Shown: piece after piece, positions 1 to 9,026 of the stretch
Numbering within the stretch: the stretch's first letter is position 1
How the letters are laid out: every line of letters begins with the position of its first letter
Source of the DNA: Propionibacterium sp.
GTDB lineage: Bacteria; Actinomycetota; Actinomycetes; Propionibacteriales; Propionibacteriaceae
Length of the DNA stretch: 64,000 nt
NCBI GenBank assembly: GCA_012517405.1
Contig: JAAYVB010000001.1
Span: forward strand, 223,042-287,041
Direction: 5' to 3'
Notes under the pieces: generated by a model
Told to the model about the DNA's origin: nothing
The model's database searches: none
Seen by the model: only the letters and a program-made list of their open reading frames with translations
Position numbers and translations under genes: made by a program

Positions 1-770
1 TCGACGGGTTCTGTGCCGCCGACCATGAAGCGGGCGATGCGGGCTTGGGTGCGTGGCGCCATGGCATCGACGAACGGGTCGCCGGCATTGAGAACGGCCC
101 AGCCGTCCGGGTCGAGCGCCTCGACGATCTCCGCCTTGGCTTCGGCGGTCCTCGCCTTGCTGCCGAACTCGCCGAGGTGCGCGGTGCCGATGTTCAGCAC
201 GATGGACACGCTGGGGTGCACGATCGAGCAGAGGTAGGCGACGTCGCCGATCGCCCGGGCGCCCATCTCGCTGACCAGATAGCGGGTCCGCTCGTCGATC
301 TGGCAGACGGTGAGCGGATTGCCCAGCTCGTTGTTGTGGGAACCGGCCGGGCTGACCGTCGGGCCGACGGCGGCCAGGATCTGGGCCAGGAGGTCTTTGG
401 TGCTGGTCTTGCCGGCGCTGCCGGTGATCGCGACCGTCTGTAGACCGGCGGCCCGGGCCTCCGAGTGCAGACTACGGGCCAATGCGGTGAGGCCTTGCTG
501 GGCGTCCTCGCAGACCAGTTCAGCCAGCGGGGCATCGACCTGGTGGGTCACGATGGCCGCGGTTGCTCCGAGCGCGGCGGCTGCAGCCACATAGTCATGG
601 CCGTCGACGTTCTCGCCGGGCAACGCGACGAACAGTGCTCCTGAAGTGGCCTGGCGGCTGTCGATCACGACAGCGGGGCCAACGACCGTGTCGGGGTCTG
701 CGGTCACGGTGCACGGCTCACCGCCTGCTTCGATGAGTGCAGCCAACTCTGCTGCGCTGCGCGTCCTCAT
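1..770 (-). CDS. murF: UDP-N-acetylmuramoyl-tripeptide--D-alanyl-D-alanine ligase MurF (3' end outside window)
   Basis: Cytoplasmic ATP-dependent ligase that adds D-Ala-D-Ala to the UDP-MurNAc-tripeptide, the last soluble step of peptidoglycan precursor synthesis. About 256 N-terminal codons are visible. They show the Mur N-terminal domain (substrate-binding stretch ending GALFVALPGE near residues 44-53) and the ATP-binding P-loop GSAGKTST at residues 117-124. The ATG start overlaps the murE stop codon by three bases (ATGA), so the two are probably translationally coupled. It is the last visible gene of the dcw operon. The C-terminal domain lies beyond position 1. Confidence 0.95.
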   Translation of the reverse strand, partial: MRTRSAAELAALIEAGGEPCTVTADPDTVVGPAVVIDSRQATSGALFVALPGENVDGHDYVAAAAALGATAAIVTHQVDAPLAELVCEDAQQGLTALARSLHSEARAAGLQTVAITGSAGKTSTKDLLAQILAAVGPTVSPAGSHNNELGNPLTVCQIDERTRYLVSEMGARAIGDVAYLCSIVHPSVSIVLNIGTAHLGEFGSKARTAEAKAEIVEALDPDGWAVLNAGDPFVDAMAPRTQARIARFMVGGTEPV

Positions 771-2359
771 GATGGGCCTCCTGGGGCTTGGCTGATCTGC
801 GCCCACCTATCCTGCGTGACTGCGACGTCGTCGAAGTCGATCGTCCGATCAGCGAACTGCTGGCTGCGTTCGTGGCCTTTGCCGAGTATGACGACGACAT
901 CTCCCGCCCGGGCCAGCCGCAGTGCCTGCTCGATGGCCGTGGCCCGGTCACCGCCGTCGTAGGCCTCGACCCGGGCATCATGGCTGCCGGGTGCGGCGGA
1001 CGCGATGGCCTCGCGGGCGCCGGCCAGCACCCGGGCGCGGATGGCGGCCGGGTCTTCGGAGCGCGGATTGTCATCGGTCACCAGCACGATGTCGGCGCCG
1101 TGTACCCCGACCGCCCCCATCGGTTCGCGTTTGTCGGGATCGCGGTCACCGCCGGCGCCGAAGACCGCTATCACTCGCCGGCCGGTGAAGCCCGGATGGC
1201 TGAATGCGGACAATGCCGAGGCGATCGCCTGGGGGGTATGAGCGAAGTCGACATAGACGTGCGGCGCCGCCTCGCCGTCCAGCGGCACCGGCTGCATGCG
1301 TCCGGGGATGACCGCGGCGGCCAGTCCGGGCAGTGCGGCGGTCATGTCGTAGCCGGCCTGATCGATCATGGCCAGCGCGGTCGCCGCATTGCGCACGTTG
1401 TACTCGCCGGGCAGGCAGGTGAACGCGTCGAGTTGCGCGCCGTCGTGGGCCAACGTGAAACGAGATCCCGGACCGTGCGGCTGCCAGGCCACCACCCGGT
1501 AGTCGCAACCGTCACTCAGCCCGACGCTGACCGCCGGCAGCCCGAGTTCGGCCGCCTGTCTCATCAGCCTGCGTCCGGCCTCGTCGTCGCCGTTGATGAC
1601 CGCGCGCTTGGCGTAACCAGGGGTGAACAGCTGAGCCTTGGCCTGGTAGTAGGCCTCCATCGTGTGGTGGAAATCCAGGTGATCGCGGCCGAGATTGGTG
1701 AATCCGGCGACGTCGAACTGGATGCCTGCCACCCGGTTGAGCGCCAGGGCATGCGAACTGACCTCCATGGCCATCACATCGGCACCGCGAGCCGCCAGCG
1801 TCGCGCTGATCGCCTGCAGATCGGGCGCCTCGGGAGTGGTGATCGTCGAATGGTCGATCTGGACCGGCTCCCCGCCGACCAGGAACCCCAGCGTTCCGAT
1901 GCTGCCCACCCGGTGCGCAGCCGCGTCCAGCGCCGAGGCCAGCATCAGCACCGTCGTGGACTTGCCGTTGGTTCCGGTCACTCCGAAGCTGGTCATATTG
2001 CGCGCGGGGTGGCCCCACACCCTGGCCGAGGCGATCGCCATCACGTAGCGAGGATCGTCGCAGACCACCACCGGCAGGTGCTGACCGTCGGCGAGCCGGG
2101 CGCCGGCGGGGTCGCTCAGCAACGCGACCGCACCGGCGCTGCGGGCCGCCTCGGCGAACAACGCGCCGTGGCTGCGGGTGCCGGGAAGGCCGACATAGAG
2201 GTCGCCAGGACGAACCCGGCGGGAGTCGAAACTGACCCTGCTGACGATCGGATCGGCGTCCGGCAGCTGCACCGGCAGCCCCGCCAGTAGCTGCGAGAGC
2301 GGCTGCGGGAAGGTCTGCGGTGCCGGCTGCGCCTGGCTGTGCTGTTCTTCGCTTGCCAC
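767..2359 (-). CDS. murE: UDP-N-acetylmuramoyl-tripeptide synthetase MurE
   Basis: Adds the third stem-peptide residue (a diaminopimelate in most actinobacteria) to UDP-MurNAc-L-Ala-D-Glu. At 530 aa it has the usual three Mur domains. The P-loop GVTGTNGKSTT begins at residue 126, and a DNPRSEDP motif lies near residue 435. DNPR is the signature of DAP-adding rather than lysine-adding MurE enzymes; it does not by itself distinguish meso-DAP from LL-DAP. The start is a GTG two bases after the ftsI stop codon, and the 3' end overlaps murF, which fits one polycistronic mRNA. Confidence 0.96.
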   Translation of the reverse strand: MASEEQHSQAQPAPQTFPQPLSQLLAGLPVQLPDADPIVSRVSFDSRRVRPGDLYVGLPGTRSHGALFAEAARSAGAVALLSDPAGARLADGQHLPVVVCDDPRYVMAIASARVWGHPARNMTSFGVTGTNGKSTTVLMLASALDAAAHRVGSIGTLGFLVGGEPVQIDHSTITTPEAPDLQAISATLAARGADVMAMEVSSHALALNRVAGIQFDVAGFTNLGRDHLDFHHTMEAYYQAKAQLFTPGYAKRAVINGDDEAGRRLMRQAAELGLPAVSVGLSDGCDYRVVAWQPHGPGSRFTLAHDGAQLDAFTCLPGEYNVRNAATALAMIDQAGYDMTAALPGLAAAVIPGRMQPVPLDGEAAPHVYVDFAHTPQAIASALSAFSHPGFTGRRVIAVFGAGGDRDPDKREPMGAVGVHGADIVLVTDDNPRSEDPAAIRARVLAGAREAIASAAPGSHDARVEAYDGGDRATAIEQALRLARAGDVVVILGKGHERSQQFADRTIDFDDVAVTQDRWAQISQAPGGPS

Positions 2360-2361
2360 GG

Positions 2362-4290
2362 TCAGTAGGTGAGGGGGTCGGTGTAGGCGGGCACATCGGT
2401 CGACGGAGCGATGCCGTATCGGGGCAATGCCTGCATCATCATCTGGCGTGCGGTTGGAAAGGCCACGGTGCCACCGTAGTAGCCATTGACCGGTTCGTCG
2501 ATCACGACGTAGACCAGAATCTGCGGATCCTCCGCAGGGGCGACCGCGACATAAGAACCCGTGTAGCCGCCGTTGTAGTTGCCGTACTGATCGGCCTTCT
2601 GCGCGGTTCCGGATTTGCCGGCCATCCGGTAACCGTCGATCGTCTTCGAATCCGCCGTAGTCATCTCGGGCGAAGCCACGCTGGCCTCCATCATGTTGAC
2701 CACGGCCGCCGATGCCTCCGGACTGATGACTCTGCGAGGCTCGGCGCGGTCGAAGCTGATAGCGTCTCCGGCCGCCGTGGTGGCGGAGGCGATGACCGTC
2801 GGCTGGTGATAGACGCCACCGTTGACGATCGCGGAGATGGCCGACGCTTCCTGCAGAGCGGTCACCGACAGGCCCTGGCCGAAGGAGATCTGGTCGCGGG
2901 TGTAGTCGGCCATATCGGTGCCGGGAAGGATGCCCAGCGCGCCGCCGGTCTCGCCGGGCAGTTCGATACCGGTGGAGGTACCCAGCCCGAACGACGCCAG
3001 GTAGTTCGACAGGGTCGCCTTGTCCATCTGGCGCGCCAACTCGACGGTGCCGATGTTGGACGATTGCGCGAGCACACCGCGAGCCGTGAGATCGAGGGTG
3101 CCGTGCGACCAGGCATCCCGGATCGGGGCATCACCGGACAGGATCTGCTCGGGCACCTGCACCTTGGTGTCGGGAGTGATCAAGCCGGCATCGAGCAGGG
3201 CGGCCATGGTGAGCACCTTCTGCACCGAACCCGGTTCGTAGGCGTCGGTGACCACGCGGTTGCCCAGATCGTCCGCGTCGGCCGAGCCCGGATTGTTGGA
3301 GTCGAAGGTGGGCACCGTGGCCATCGCGAGGATCTCTCCGGTGTCGACAGCCTGGACCACGATGGTGCCGCTCTTGGCCTGCGCACTGGCCACCGCGTTG
3401 GCGAGGCTGGTCTCGGCCATCCACTGCAGTTCGGAGTCGATCGTCAAGGTGTAGGTGGCGCCGTTGACCGGCTCGATCAGGGTGCTGTCGCCCAGCGGAA
3501 TGGTGCCGTAGCGCGATGACTGGTAGGTCTGCTTGCCATCCGTGCCGCTCAGGTACTGGTTCTGGCCGTACTCCAGACCCGCGGCGCCCTCATCGTCGTA
3601 GTTGACGAAGCCGAGCACATTGGAGGCCAGCGTCCCATTCGGGTAGTAGCGCACCGGGTCGGGCGCGGAATAGATCCCGTACCAGCCACCGGCGGTCAGC
3701 TCGGCTGCCATCTGCTGGTAGACCGCGGCCGAGACCTTGCGGGCGATCAGCTCGTACTGGTTGGGTCCGCCGTCGGCGGTACGGGTGTCGGTCAGCTGCG
3801 TGAGGTAATCGTCCTTGTTCCTGCCCAGATACTTGACCAGGATCTCCGCGATCGCTGCAGGTGCCTTGTCGGCCTTGGCGCGCTGGTCACTGGTCATGTG
3901 GTCCGGGTCATACCCATTGGACGAGATCGAGTACGGATCGGCAATCACCGAGAACGCCGGCTGCGTCTCGGCCAGCACCTCACCGTTGCGGTCGTAGATC
4001 ACCCCGCGATCGGCCTTCAGCACCTGCGATTGGCTCAGCTGGGCGGCCGCAGCCTGGGCATTGGCGTCCGCATCGATGCCCTGCAGCAGCAGGGCGCGAC
4101 CCGACGCCAGGCTGATCATGATCGCAACGAAAACGAAGAAGATCGTGATCCGCTTGTTGGTGGAAGCGATGGGCAATCCGGGACGCGCGCGGCGCCGGGA
4201 GTTCTTGCCCATCGGTGTCGCCGTGCGGGACCTGCCGGCTGTCGACGAGCGGCTGGCAGCGGAGGATCGGGTATTGCGTGGGCTACTCAC
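2362..4290 (-). CDS. ftsI: Division-specific penicillin-binding transpeptidase FtsI (PBP3/PbpB type)
   Basis: Septal peptidoglycan D,D-transpeptidase of 642 aa. A basic cytoplasmic N-terminus is followed by one membrane segment (about residues 46-68), a PBP dimerisation domain and a transpeptidase domain. All three catalytic motifs are present: SVQK with nucleophile Ser355, SSN at 410-412 and KSGT at 559-562. There are no C-terminal PASTA domains. The GTG start overlaps the ftsL stop (GTGA), and murE follows immediately. It is expected to act with FtsL and FtsW in the divisome. Confidence 0.95.
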   Translation of the reverse strand: MSSPRNTRSSAASRSSTAGRSRTATPMGKNSRRRARPGLPIASTNKRITIFFVFVAIMISLASGRALLLQGIDADANAQAAAAQLSQSQVLKADRGVIYDRNGEVLAETQPAFSVIADPYSISSNGYDPDHMTSDQRAKADKAPAAIAEILVKYLGRNKDDYLTQLTDTRTADGGPNQYELIARKVSAAVYQQMAAELTAGGWYGIYSAPDPVRYYPNGTLASNVLGFVNYDDEGAAGLEYGQNQYLSGTDGKQTYQSSRYGTIPLGDSTLIEPVNGATYTLTIDSELQWMAETSLANAVASAQAKSGTIVVQAVDTGEILAMATVPTFDSNNPGSADADDLGNRVVTDAYEPGSVQKVLTMAALLDAGLITPDTKVQVPEQILSGDAPIRDAWSHGTLDLTARGVLAQSSNIGTVELARQMDKATLSNYLASFGLGTSTGIELPGETGGALGILPGTDMADYTRDQISFGQGLSVTALQEASAISAIVNGGVYHQPTVIASATTAAGDAISFDRAEPRRVISPEASAAVVNMMEASVASPEMTTADSKTIDGYRMAGKSGTAQKADQYGNYNGGYTGSYVAVAPAEDPQILVYVVIDEPVNGYYGGTVAFPTARQMMMQALPRYGIAPSTDVPAYTDPLTY

Positions 4291-4874
4291 GGGTTTACCT
4301 CCCCCGCCGCCGGCTGAGTGGTCTCGGAGTTCGTGGACTCGTCGGTCTGCTCGGTGCCGTCCTGATCGCCAGCCGTCGTCGTGGGTTCGGTCGTGTGTTC
4401 GGTGGAGGGCTCGGTGGTGGAGGTCGGCTCGGGCGCGGGCGTCGTGACGGGCACGCTGACCGGCGCCGGCGGCACCATGCCCGGCAACTCGTTACCGCTC
4501 ACCTCGGTGGGCACCCCGAGGATCTCGCCACTCGGCATCTTGATGAACGCCGGATTCGGGTTGGGCCGCATGCCCAGTGCCCACGCCTGGTCGGCCAGAT
4601 TCTGGGACGAGCGCAGATCCTGCGCCTGCGCGACCAGAGCGGCTTCCTGGTAGCGCAGCTCGGCTTCCTGACTCTGTAGCGCCGCCAGCTCACCCGACTG
4701 GGTCTGAATCGTGGTCGACAGCACCAGCACTCCGGTGAGTCCTCCGCCGAGCAGCACTGCGATGAACAGAATGAACGGCAACTGAGCCAGCTGATGAGAC
4801 TGCCTGGGCACGGCCCGCAGCACTGTCGGCTGGCTGTCCGATCCGGGCGTGATCGGTGCGTGCAGAGCGCTCAT
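4287..4874 (-). CDS. ftsL: FtsL-like septum-formation membrane protein
   Basis: Bitopic membrane protein of 195 aa in the ftsL position between rsmH and ftsI, overlapping both by four bases. A short cytoplasmic tail precedes one membrane helix (about residues 30-52). A Gln/Glu/Ala-rich segment follows (SGELAALQSQEAEL), predicted coiled coil and typical of FtsL/FtsB divisome scaffolds. The C-terminal half is a low-complexity Pro/Thr/Ser/Glu-rich tail, unlike the short E. coli FtsL but seen in actinobacterial versions. Assignment rests on topology and locus, since sequence conservation in this family is weak. Confidence 0.8.
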   Translation of the reverse strand: MSALHAPITPGSDSQPTVLRAVPRQSHQLAQLPFILFIAVLLGGGLTGVLVLSTTIQTQSGELAALQSQEAELRYQEAALVAQAQDLRSSQNLADQAWALGMRPNPNPAFIKMPSGEILGVPTEVSGNELPGMVPPAPVSVPVTTPAPEPTSTTEPSTEHTTEPTTTAGDQDGTEQTDESTNSETTQPAAGEVNP

Positions 4875-5914
4875 CGGGCCTCCTTGAGGGTGGGCACATG
4901 ACCGGGACGGATGCGCTTCACCACGCGCAGCCGGGCCGATGCGGCCCTCGGGTTGCTCGCGATCTCGTCGGCGGTAGGCTTCTCGGCTCCCCGGGTGAGC
5001 GGCTCGAATCGGGCCAGCAGCGGCTCGGGAACCACCGGCAACCGCGGCGGCGCGGCGTCGCTGATGGCCGCGGCGAAGGTCTGCTTGACCAGGCGGTCCT
5101 CCAGCGAGTGGTAGGCCAGCACGGCTATGCGTCCGCCGACCGCGAGCCTGCCGAGGGCATCGGGCAGCAGCCCGGCCAGGGCGTCCAATTCACCGTTGAC
5201 TTCGATGCGCAGGGCCTGGAAGGTGCGCTTGGCCGGATGTCCCCCGCCGTGCCGGACGGCGGCCGGCAGCGCAGCGGAGATCACGTCGACCAGACGGGCC
5301 GATCTGCTGAACGGCTCGCGGGCGCGTTCGGTGACGATGGCCCGGGCGATCCGCTCGGCATGCGGTTCCTCCCCGTAGCGACGCAGGATCCGCACGAGTT
5401 CGGCCTGGCTGGAGGTGTTGAGCACCTGAGCGGCGGTCCGCGGGTTGCGGGCGTCCATCCGCATGTCCAGCGGCGCATCGGCCGCATAGGCGAAGCCGCG
5501 ATCACGCTGATCGATCTGCAGGCTCGACAGTCCGAGGTCTGCCAGCAGCGAATTGATCTCGGCGATGCCCAGATCGTCCAGCACGTCGGCGAGTTCGTCG
5601 AAGCGGGCCTGCACCAGCTCAAAGCGTCCGGCGAACCGGTGCAGGGTGCGCTCTGCGATCGCCAGAGCGTCGGCGTCCTGATCGATGCCGATCAGCCGGG
5701 CATTCGGGCAGTCGGCGAGGATCGCGCTGGCGTGGCCGGCCATGCCGAGAGTGACATCCACGTGGATGGCTCCGGGCGTCTGGAGAGCAGGTCCGAGCAG
5801 TGCGGTGATGCGTTCGCGCATCACCGGGGTGTGCACGACTGCCCCGTGGTCATCGACGGCCAGCGGTGCAGGATCGGGCGGGTTACGGGCGGCGACGGGC
5901 TCGCTCACATCCAT
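4871..5914 (-). CDS. rsmH: 16S rRNA (cytosine(1402)-N(4))-methyltransferase RsmH (MraW)
   Basis: SAM-dependent methyltransferase acting on C1402 in the 16S rRNA decoding centre. The protein opens with the family pattern HTPVMRERI, followed by a Rossmann-fold SAM-binding segment (DVTLGMAGHA). Later family features include YHSLEDRLVK near the C-terminus. I start it at the ATG at 5914 (347 aa), which has a good GGGAGG ribosome-binding site, rather than at an in-frame ATG at 5959, which lies inside a long inverted repeat. Its stop overlaps ftsL (ATGA). Confidence 0.94.
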   Translation of the reverse strand: MDVSEPVAARNPPDPAPLAVDDHGAVVHTPVMRERITALLGPALQTPGAIHVDVTLGMAGHASAILADCPNARLIGIDQDADALAIAERTLHRFAGRFELVQARFDELADVLDDLGIAEINSLLADLGLSSLQIDQRDRGFAYAADAPLDMRMDARNPRTAAQVLNTSSQAELVRILRRYGEEPHAERIARAIVTERAREPFSRSARLVDVISAALPAAVRHGGGHPAKRTFQALRIEVNGELDALAGLLPDALGRLAVGGRIAVLAYHSLEDRLVKQTFAAAISDAAPPRLPVVPEPLLARFEPLTRGAEKPTADEIASNPRAASARLRVVKRIRPGHVPTLKEAR

Positions 5915-5940
5915 CGTTCCTCCCGAGCAGTAGTCGTCGG

Positions 5941-6044
5941 CTGTGCCGCCTGGTTTCAATCCGGACTCCAGAACCCAGAGCCGCCTGGCATCGGGGAAGT
6001 GATGCCAGGAAGCTGTGAGCCCGGATTGAAGCCGGACGACACAG
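5941..6044 (-). other. Long imperfect stem-loop between mraZ and rsmH
   Basis: Outer arms 5941-5964 and 6021-6044 are 24 bases each. On the transcribed (minus) strand they pair with 20 Watson-Crick, 2 G-U and 2 mismatched positions. Nested inside, 5984-5992 and 6001-6009 form a perfect 9-bp stem (CCTGGCATC/GATGCCAGG) with an 8-base loop. There is no downstream T-run. It sits in the mraZ leader-to-rsmH gap of the dcw transcript, so it may be an attenuator, RNA-processing site or mRNA stabiliser, or a small mobile repeat. Folding is inferred by eye. Confidence 0.65.
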
Positions 6045-6085
6045 CAGTGTCATTGCCTTTCTCCGTTCTGGACGAAGCGACCCGA

Positions 6086-6514
6086 TCACAGGATCGGGAA
6101 GATCTCTTCGTTCAGCTCGGCGAAGGAGGCCTCCTGCGCAGCGGAGTATTCCTCCCATGCCTGCGGGTTCCAGACCTCGACCCGATCGATGGCCCCCACC
6201 ACGACGATGTCCTTGTCCAGACCCGCGTAGTCACGCAGCACGGCCGGCACCGAGATGCGGCCCTGCTTGTCCGGCACTTCATCGCTGGCCGAGGACGCCA
6301 GCATGCGCTGAAAATCACGCACCTGACGCACCGTGGCCGGAGCTGAGGCCATCTGCTGAGTCTTCGCGACGAACGTGGCCATGGGATAGATCGCCAGACA
6401 GCGATCCTGTCCCCTGGTCACCACCAGCCCCTCGGCCAGCTCGTCCCGGAACTTCGCAGGCAGGAAGAATCGGCCCTTGTCGTCGAGCTTGGGAGTGTGC
6501 GTTCCGAGAAACAT
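6086..6514 (-). CDS. mraZ: Transcriptional regulator MraZ
   Basis: DNA-binding protein of the AbrB/MraZ fold that heads and autoregulates dcw operons. It contains two tandem MraZ half-domains; the first starts MFLGTHTPKLDDKGR and the second contains DKQGRISVP. The chosen ATG at 6514 gives 142 aa, the usual family size. An in-frame upstream extension to 6595 would run through the operator repeats and lacks family similarity. It is first in the minus-strand dcw operon and is followed by the 5941-6044 stem-loop and rsmH. Confidence 0.94.
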   Translation of the reverse strand: MFLGTHTPKLDDKGRFFLPAKFRDELAEGLVVTRGQDRCLAIYPMATFVAKTQQMASAPATVRQVRDFQRMLASSASDEVPDKQGRISVPAVLRDYAGLDKDIVVVGAIDRVEVWNPQAWEEYSAAQEASFAELNEEIFPIL

Positions 6515-6530
6515 CGGCACCACCCCCAGC

Positions 6531-6600
6531 TCCACATCGGGACCTCGTCCTCCACTTGGCCCCACCTTACTCCATTTAGCTCCACCTGCATCCAACTCGC
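6531..6600 (-). promoter_or_regulatory. MraZ-box operator array and dcw promoter region
   Basis: On the minus strand TGGA, TGGG, TGGA, TGGA and TGGA units recur exactly every 10 bp, their plus-strand complements starting at 6551, 6561, 6571, 6581 and 6591. A sixth unit lies 20 bp further on at 6531. MraZ is known in E. coli to bind TGGGN repeats separated by 5 bases, the same 10-bp period. A -10-like TAAGGT (plus positions 6564-6569) lies inside the array, so bound MraZ could block transcription of its own operon. Confidence 0.72.
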
Positions 6601-6804
6601 TGCCACAATCTCGGCTGTTTCACCACCACGACCGGCCCCGACCGCCGCACGACGGTTCGCGCGCGCCGGCTGGCGCCCAGCGACCGAACGCGGGGACGTT
6701 GGGCGAGCGCGGGTACGATGATTGGCGGCCTGGCAGGTTCCGCAGGCAGGACCGAAAGTCCGCTGCATGACCGCCAACTCATCTACCGAGGGGATCCCGG
6801 TTCC

Positions 6805-7782
6805 GTGACAGCTCAACGTCTCTTGACCCCAAAACTCGACGTCCCGCAGGTACAGCGGACCGCTGAGGCCATGCGGACAGCCATCGCGAGCGTCATCGAG
6901 GGCAAGACCGAACAGATCGATCTGGCGATCCTGGTGCTGTTCGCCGGCGGTCACCTGCTCATCGAGGACGTGCCGGGAGTCGGCAAGACCATGCTGGCGA
7001 AGGCCCTGGGACGCGCCATCGACTGCCGGGTACGCCGGATCCAGTTCACCCCCGACCTGCTGCCCTCCGACATCACCGGCGTCTCGGTGTACAACCAGGA
7101 GACCCGCGAGTTCGAATTCAAACCGGGCGGCGTCTTCGCGAACATCGTGGTGGGCGACGAGATCAACCGCGCCTCACCCAAGACCCAATCGGCGTTGCTG
7201 GAGGCCATGGAGGAACGTCAGGTCAGCGTCGACGGCCAGACGCATCGGCTTCGTCCGCCGTTCATGGTGGTCGCCACCCAGAATCCGATCGAGATGGAAG
7301 GCACCTATCCGCTCCCCGAGGCCCAGCGCGACCGGTTCATGGCCCGCATCGAGATGGGTTACCCCACCCGCGGCGCCGAACTCGAGATGCTCAGCGCCCA
7401 CGGCGCGGCCAATCCGCTGGCCAGCCTGCAGCCAGTCACCGACGGCGCCACGCTGACCAAACTTGCGGCGGGCATCGGCGAGGTCCACGTCTCGCAGGCC
7501 GTCAAGGAATACATCGTCGACATCGTGGACGCCACCCGCTCCAGCAGCGATCTGCGGCTGGGTGCCTCTCCGCGCGCCGGGCTGCAGCTGCTGCGTGCGG
7601 TGCGGGTGCGGGCCGCAGTGACCGGCCGCGACTATGTCATTCCCGACGATGTGCAGGCGCTGCTCGCCTCAGTGCTTTCGCATCGCGTGCTGCTGACCTC
7701 AGCGGCCCGGCTGGCCGGACGCTCGGGTGCGGACGCGGTGACCGCGGCCGCAGCTACCGTGGCGCTGCCGCGGAGCATCTGA
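6805..7782 (+). CDS. MoxR-family AAA+ ATPase
   Basis: AAA+ chaperone-like ATPase of 325 aa. Walker A GVGKT is at residues 58-62, followed by Walker B and sensor segments (VVGDEINRAS, then VATQNPIEMEG), both characteristic of MoxR proteins. MoxR ATPases usually work with vWA or DUF58 partners to mature or remodel other proteins, and a DUF58 gene follows two bases after the stop. I start at the GTG at 6805 because the sequence from there resembles the family; an in-frame ATG at 6718 is possible. It is divergent from mraZ. Confidence 0.9.
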   Translation: MTAQRLLTPKLDVPQVQRTAEAMRTAIASVIEGKTEQIDLAILVLFAGGHLLIEDVPGVGKTMLAKALGRAIDCRVRRIQFTPDLLPSDITGVSVYNQETREFEFKPGGVFANIVVGDEINRASPKTQSALLEAMEERQVSVDGQTHRLRPPFMVVATQNPIEMEGTYPLPEAQRDRFMARIEMGYPTRGAELEMLSAHGAANPLASLQPVTDGATLTKLAAGIGEVHVSQAVKEYIVDIVDATRSSSDLRLGASPRAGLQLLRAVRVRAAVTGRDYVIPDDVQALLASVLSHRVLLTSAARLAGRSGADAVTAAAATVALPRSI

Positions 7783-7784
7783 TC

Positions 7785-9026
7785 GTGCAGGCCTGGCGCC
7801 GCCTCACCCCGCGCGGACGCATCGTCGGCGTCTTCGGCCTGCTGGCCGGTCTGGCCGGGGTGGTGTTCACCCAGCGCGATCTGTTCTGGCTGGGGGCTTT
7901 CGCCTTCGCGGTGGTGATCGGTGCGCTGTTGATGGTCTCCTGGCCGGTCAAGGGGCTGCGCCACGAACGCCGTCTCGCGGTGACCAGTGTCCCGGTCGGC
8001 ACCGAGTTCGGAGTCTGGCTCACGCTGACCAGTTCGGGTGGCGGCCTGCCGAGAATGCTGCATTTCGAGGACGTGGTGCCGCCATCGATGGGTATTCGTC
8101 CGCGTTTCGCCTTATCGGGTGGGATTCCATCGGACGGCTACCGAGTCGGCTACCGGCTCACCGGAGCCCAGCGCGGCCGCTTCCGGATCGGCCCGTTGCT
8201 GGTGCGCAGCCTTGATCCGTTCGGCTTGGCGCGCAATGACATGGCGTTCGTGACCACCACCGAGATCGCCGTGACTCCCAAGATCTACGAGCTGGGCGGC
8301 TTGCGGGCGGGCAGTTCGGGCTCGTCGGCCGAAGCCCGCAGTGCGCGTGCCGGGCTGGTCGGTCAAGACGACGTGCTGGTCCGCGAATACCGGCGCGGCG
8401 ATGACGTGCGGCGGGTGCACTGGCGTTCGACGGCGCGGGCGGGAGAACTGATGGTGCGCCGCGAGGAACAATCGTGGCAGCCCACCACCCGGCTGCTGGT
8501 CGACAACCGGCGCTGCGCTCATGTGGGTGGCGGTCCCGACAGTTCGTTCGAATGGGCGGTGTCGGCTGCCGCGTCGGCCGGGCTCGCGCTGCTCGGCGCC
8601 GGTTCCATCCTGGAACTGGCCGATGCCGACGGGCTGAGCCTCAGCCCGGATTCGGATCGCAGCGTCCGCTCGCAGCAATTGCTGTACGAACTGACAGATA
8701 TCACCCTGACCAGCGCAGAGTCGCTGGCCGCCGGACTGTTCGCCGGCGGCGAGAACCGGCTGCCGAGCTCATCGGTGCTGGCAGTGCTCGGTCAGCTGAC
8801 CGATGCGGATCTGGCGACCCTGATCGAGGCGACGCCACGATCGGGCTCGGCACACGCCCTGTTGCTGGACGTGCAGTCGTTCGCGGGAGGCAGCAGCCGC
8901 TCGGCGCAGGCCCGATACGCCGTCGAGTTGGCCAACCGCGGCTGGATGGTCACTCTGGTGACCGGTTCAACGACGGTGCCGCAGGCCTGGACGGCCCTGC
9001 ACGAGGCCACCGAGGTGCTGGCATGA
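7785..9026 (+). CDS. DUF58 domain-containing membrane protein
   Basis: A 413-aa protein starting with GTG two bases after the MoxR stop. Two membrane helices near the N-terminus (about residues 13-50) are followed by a soluble region with the DUF58 signature VREYRRGDDVRRVHW near residues 203-217. DUF58 proteins are vWA-like partners of MoxR ATPases. Together with the next gene this makes the common actinobacterial moxR-DUF58-transglutaminase trio. The biochemical role is not established. The stop overlaps the next start (ATGA). Confidence 0.88.
   Translation: MQAWRRLTPRGRIVGVFGLLAGLAGVVFTQRDLFWLGAFAFAVVIGALLMVSWPVKGLRHERRLAVTSVPVGTEFGVWLTLTSSGGGLPRMLHFEDVVPPSMGIRPRFALSGGIPSDGYRVGYRLTGAQRGRFRIGPLLVRSLDPFGLARNDMAFVTTTEIAVTPKIYELGGLRAGSSGSSAEARSARAGLVGQDDVLVREYRRGDDVRRVHWRSTARAGELMVRREEQSWQPTTRLLVDNRRCAHVGGGPDSSFEWAVSAAASAGLALLGAGSILELADADGLSLSPDSDRSVRSQQLLYELTDITLTSAESLAAGLFAGGENRLPSSSVLAVLGQLTDADLATLIEATPRSGSAHALLLDVQSFAGGSSRSAQARYAVELANRGWMVTLVTGSTTVPQAWTALHEATEVLA

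Noticed and set aside
788..2290. Long plus-strand open frame opposite murE
   Set aside because: It is antisense to a clear murE gene, Arg/Gly/His-rich with no domain pattern, and arises from GC-rich third positions.
5915..5959. Upstream in-frame start for rsmH
   Set aside because: It would place the start inside the long inverted repeat; the ATG at 5914 has the ribosome-binding site and the family-length N-terminus.
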